In this document: positions 5,837 through 7,933 of the stretch, piece after piece
Layout: each line of letters opens with the position of its first letter
Position numbering within the stretch: the first letter of the stretch is position 1
Assembly (NCBI GenBank): GCA_027064085.1
Contig: JAMOQH010000137.1
Coordinates: 1 to 7,933 of the forward strand
Source of the DNA: a bacterium
GTDB lineage: Bacteria; UBP6; JAFGXH01
Direction: 5' to 3'
Length of the DNA: 7,933 nucleotides
The notes under the pieces: generated by a model
What the model saw: only the letters and a program-made list of their open reading frames with translations
The model's database searches: none
What the model was told of the DNA's origin: nothing
Made by a program: the position numbers and the translations under genes

Positions 5837-6730
5837 ATGAATGTTGAAGTTATTAAACAATTAGTTATTGAATCAATCACAAAGGTATTGCAAAATGATA
5901 ATATTGTGAGTATATTCCAGAACAATAAAGTTATAAATGCTATTTCCAAAGGTTTGGAATTAAAGTCAAGAATTTCAGAAGAAGTTGAAGTTGCAGTAAA
6001 GGGTTTACAAGAAACTTTAGCTATTGCAAGTATTGATGACTTAAGAAATGTTGAAAGAAAAGTTCAAAAAACGGAAAAAAAGCTAACTAAATTATCTGAC
6101 CATTTAGAAGAATTAGTTACTGATAATAAAAGCCTAATAGATGATATCTCTACAAAAATTCTAGATGTTTTAGATAAACAAAATGAATTATCTGAAACTC
6201 TCAAAGAAGAACTTGAAGAAATCAAAGCACAATCCTTAAAATATAAAAAGAAACACTCAGAAATAGAAAAAGATATTAGAGCATTAGATGAAGATTATTC
6301 TGACTATAAAAATAAAATTGATAATGAATTTAAACAATTTAAAAATAATTTAAAATCAACAGATGATAAATTAAAACATTGGAAAAGAACAGTAGAAAAA
6401 CATAACACTAGACTTACAAATCTTGAAAAAGCTGAAAATACCGATTTAACCATTAAATTCCAAGAATTTAAAGAATTAAGTAACTTAAAAATTAAATCTC
6501 TTGAAGAAAAAATTAAAAACTTAGAAGTAATTAAATCTTCTGATATATCCTCTAGTAAGGATAAGGCATTGCCTAGTCCTACTAAGAATAAAACGGGAGA
6601 GAAAAAGAAAAAAACTACTACAAAAAAAGTAGAAAAAAAAGCTCCTTCTAAAAAACCAGTAACTAAAAAAAAGACAAGCACCAAAAAAACAACTACTAAA
6701 AAAGTAACAGCCAAAAAAGAAGAAATATAA
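5837..6730 (+). CDS. Coiled-coil protein with lysine/threonine-rich C-terminal tail, function unknown
   Basis: The 297-residue protein has three zones. Residues 1-60 are a mixed helical region (NNKVINAISKGLELKSRI), which recalls from memory the N termini of phasin-like or deltaproteobacterial hypothetical proteins. Residues about 62-232 are strongly charged and heptad-like, rich in Glu, Lys and Leu, and almost certainly a long coiled coil. Residues 250-297 are a disordered basic tail with 21 Lys and 11 Thr in 48 positions, containing KKTTTKKV twice (258-265 and 283-290), like histone H1-type tails in bacteria. It has no signal peptide, membrane segment or Cys, so it is likely cytoplasmic. The tail suggests nucleic acid or polyanion binding; that is inference. 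The ATG has a strong GAGGGGAG site and follows tyrS by 14 bases. Its TAA abuts the stop of the convergent gene. Confidence 0.85.
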   Translation: MNVEVIKQLVIESITKVLQNDNIVSIFQNNKVINAISKGLELKSRISEEVEVAVKGLQETLAIASIDDLRNVERKVQKTEKKLTKLSDHLEELVTDNKSLIDDISTKILDVLDKQNELSETLKEELEEIKAQSLKYKKKHSEIEKDIRALDEDYSDYKNKIDNEFKQFKNNLKSTDDKLKHWKRTVEKHNTRLTNLEKAENTDLTIKFQEFKELSNLKIKSLEEKIKNLEVIKSSDISSSKDKALPSPTKNKTGEKKKKTTTKKVEKKAPSKKPVTKKKTSTKKTTTKKVTAKKEEI

Positions 6731-7372
6731 TCATTTTCTATCTCTTATCGTACCCTTTTTATAATTTATTGGCTGAGAAGTATCAACTTTAATACCTATA
6801 GTATCATTCATCGTTTCTAATTGCTGTTTTTGTAATCTTTTTTTCATTAGAGCTATTTCAACAAACATTAAAAGAAACATTAAAATATATGGCAAAATAC
6901 CAGAAATAAAAGTCCATGCTGCGGTTGACATATAATAGGCAGAATATACTATCAAAAATGTATGTAAAAATAACATTATTGCCATATCTCTGACCATAAC
7001 ATTCATCATTCCTTCTCTTTCAGGAGGAATTTCTCTTGCATTTTTAGGTAACCTATCTTTCATTAATTCAAAAATAGACTTTTTCGTAATTACAAAATAC
7101 ATTAAAAAAGCTACTCCTAGAAATTGCATTATGGCAGGTTTTAATTTAAAAAATGCTTCATTATCAAAAGTATAGGAAATAGCTCCCATTATAACAACCA
7201 AAACTGTTGCAATCATAATTAACTTATCAACTCTTTTATCTTTAATATAAAAAAATGTAAATTCTAGTATTCCATAAACAACAGTTAATATTATAGCAAT
7301 ATGAAATTCAAAAAAATGGTCAATTGCAAAATAAATAAATAATGGTAAAGTAGCAGATAAGAATATACTCAT
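6731..7372 (-). CDS. IspZ/YciB-like inner-membrane protein
   Basis: This 213-residue protein has about six membrane helices (roughly 2-20, 22-42, 48-66, 79-95, 130-148 and 153-174) and a charged C-terminal tail. The stretch IKDKRVDK (43-50) followed by FDNEAFFKLKPAIMQFL (69-85), and the later W-T-F within the last helix, match the pattern I know from septation protein A (IspZ/YciB), an inner-membrane protein connected with cell division and envelope synthesis in Gram-negatives. The tail after residue 175 makes it longer than the usual about 180 residues. The ATG at 7372 overlaps the lnt stop as ATGA and is preceded by AGAGGT, so the genes are translationally coupled. Family assignment is probable, not certain; it could be a divergent lineage-specific member with another role. 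Confidence 0.65.
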   Translation of the reverse strand: MSIFLSATLPLFIYFAIDHFFEFHIAIILTVVYGILEFTFFYIKDKRVDKLIMIATVLVVIMGAISYTFDNEAFFKLKPAIMQFLGVAFLMYFVITKKSIFELMKDRLPKNAREIPPEREGMMNVMVRDMAIMLFLHTFLIVYSAYYMSTAAWTFISGILPYILMFLLMFVEIALMKKRLQKQQLETMNDTIGIKVDTSQPINYKKGTIRDRK

Positions 7373-7933
7373 TTTTCACCTCTTTTTATTTTTTTATAAA
7401 AAATTAGCATAATAATTAAAAAAATATACACATAAGGCATACTCCAACCAAAAACCTGATATAAAGTTCTGCTTTTCATAATAGGAACATCATCAACAAT
7501 ATGACCACTTGTATAAATAGGTAAACTCTTACCTAGTCTGCCAACTGCATCAATAAAAATAGTTCTTCCTGTATTTGTAACCCTTACAAGTGGAACCCTG
7601 TTTTCAAGAGTTCTATATTGAGCAATCATTCTATGTAAGTCAGGAGCAGCCGTTTTGCCAAACCAAGCATCATTGCTCATATTTATTAAAATATTTGGGT
7701 GTTTTTTATTTACTTTATTGCTAAACATTTCAATAATATCTTCATAGCAAATTAAAATACCTAGTTTTGCTTTATTTTTGACATTAAAAAGTTTTATTTC
7801 TTTACCAGGTTTAAAATTCCCAACAGCCCTAAAATACCTTTTCCATTTTGGAAAATATTTACCAAATGGCATATATTCCCCAAAAGCAAGCAAGTATTGT
7901 TTATGATAAGTATTTAAAACATATTGATTTGAA
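7369..7933 (-). CDS. lnt: Apolipoprotein N-acyltransferase, C-terminal part (5' end outside window)
   Basis: Lnt transfers a third acyl chain from phospholipid to the N-terminal Cys of lipoproteins on the periplasmic side of the inner membrane, via a nitrilase-like domain. The 187 codons present continue open to the window edge. They include YHKQYLLAFGEY, whose Lys (7900-7902) aligns with catalytic Lys335 of E. coli Lnt and whose Glu (7876-7878) aligns with Glu343, and ICYED, whose Cys (7747-7749) is the acyl-accepting Cys387 equivalent. NMSNDAWFG, LHRMIAQYRTLENRVPLVRVTNTG and a last membrane helix (about 15-35 residues before the end) are also typical. The usual LVPFGE reads LLAFGE here. The catalytic Glu267 region and N-terminal helices lie outside the window. 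The stop overlaps the next gene as ATGA. Confidence 0.93.
   Translation of the reverse strand, partial: SNQYVLNTYHKQYLLAFGEYMPFGKYFPKWKRYFRAVGNFKPGKEIKLFNVKNKAKLGILICYEDIIEMFSNKVNKKHPNILINMSNDAWFGKTAAPDLHRMIAQYRTLENRVPLVRVTNTGRTIFIDAVGRLGKSLPIYTSGHIVDDVPIMKSRTLYQVFGWSMPYVYIFLIIMLIFYKKIKRGEK

Noticed and set aside
5654-5860. Minus-strand open frame across the tyrS end and the next gene start
   Set aside because: It lies opposite the conserved S4 domain of tyrS and has no family resemblance.
6304-6714. Open minus-strand frame with a hydrophobic Val/Phe-rich product opposite the coiled-coil gene
   Set aside because: It is the mirror of lysine-rich AAA/AAG codons (read as TTT/CTT), has no ribosome binding site support and no recognisable family; the plus-strand gene is convincing.

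Overview
The window reads as ordinary chromosomal DNA from a very AT-rich (roughly a quarter to 30 % GC by eye, not counted), Gram-negative (diderm) bacterium. The diderm call rests on lnt (apolipoprotein N-acyltransferase), on an IspZ/YciB-like inner-membrane protein and on a UDP-sugar epimerase typical of surface-polysaccharide pathways. The tyrosyl-tRNA synthetase and the B12/radical SAM-DUF2344 fusion resemble versions I associate with deltaproteobacteria, Deferribacterota, spirochaetes and clostridia. A relic of a PD-(D/E)XK nuclease/AAA-ATPase gene fits a host-associated anaerobe. Low-GC gut lineages such as Brachyspira or Mucispirillum are possible, but the sequence alone does not settle this.

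Layout. Positions 1-4138 are a minus-strand run that reads right to left: a large B12-binding/radical SAM protein, a shikimate dehydrogenase (aroE), a small four-helix membrane protein, then after a 106-base gap the N-terminal 92 codons of a UDP-glucuronate 4-epimerase-like gene. A 24-bp tandem repeat with a stable hairpin lies exactly at the radical SAM stop codon, between it and aroE. Positions 4139-4586 are a divergent intergenic region with probable promoters in both directions, the decayed C-terminal end of a PD-(D/E)XK/AAA-ATPase-like gene, and a strong 43-base hairpin at its stop codon. Positions 4587-6730 hold a plus-strand pair: tyrS and a coiled-coil protein with a lysine/threonine-rich tail. 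Positions 6731-7933 return to the minus strand with lnt (5' end outside the window) translationally coupled by an ATGA overlap to an IspZ/YciB-like membrane protein. Its stop codon abuts the stop of the coiled-coil gene with no base between.

Functionally this is mostly housekeeping: tyrosine charging, aromatic precursor synthesis, lipoprotein maturation and envelope proteins. The radical SAM fusion, the four-helix protein and the lysine-tailed coiled-coil protein have no firmly known function. I do not see a complete new system. The points worth a second look are the repeat/hairpin at the radical SAM-aroE junction, which also keeps a tiny Cys-rich reading frame open, the lysine-tailed protein downstream of tyrS, and the nuclease relic with its attached hairpin.
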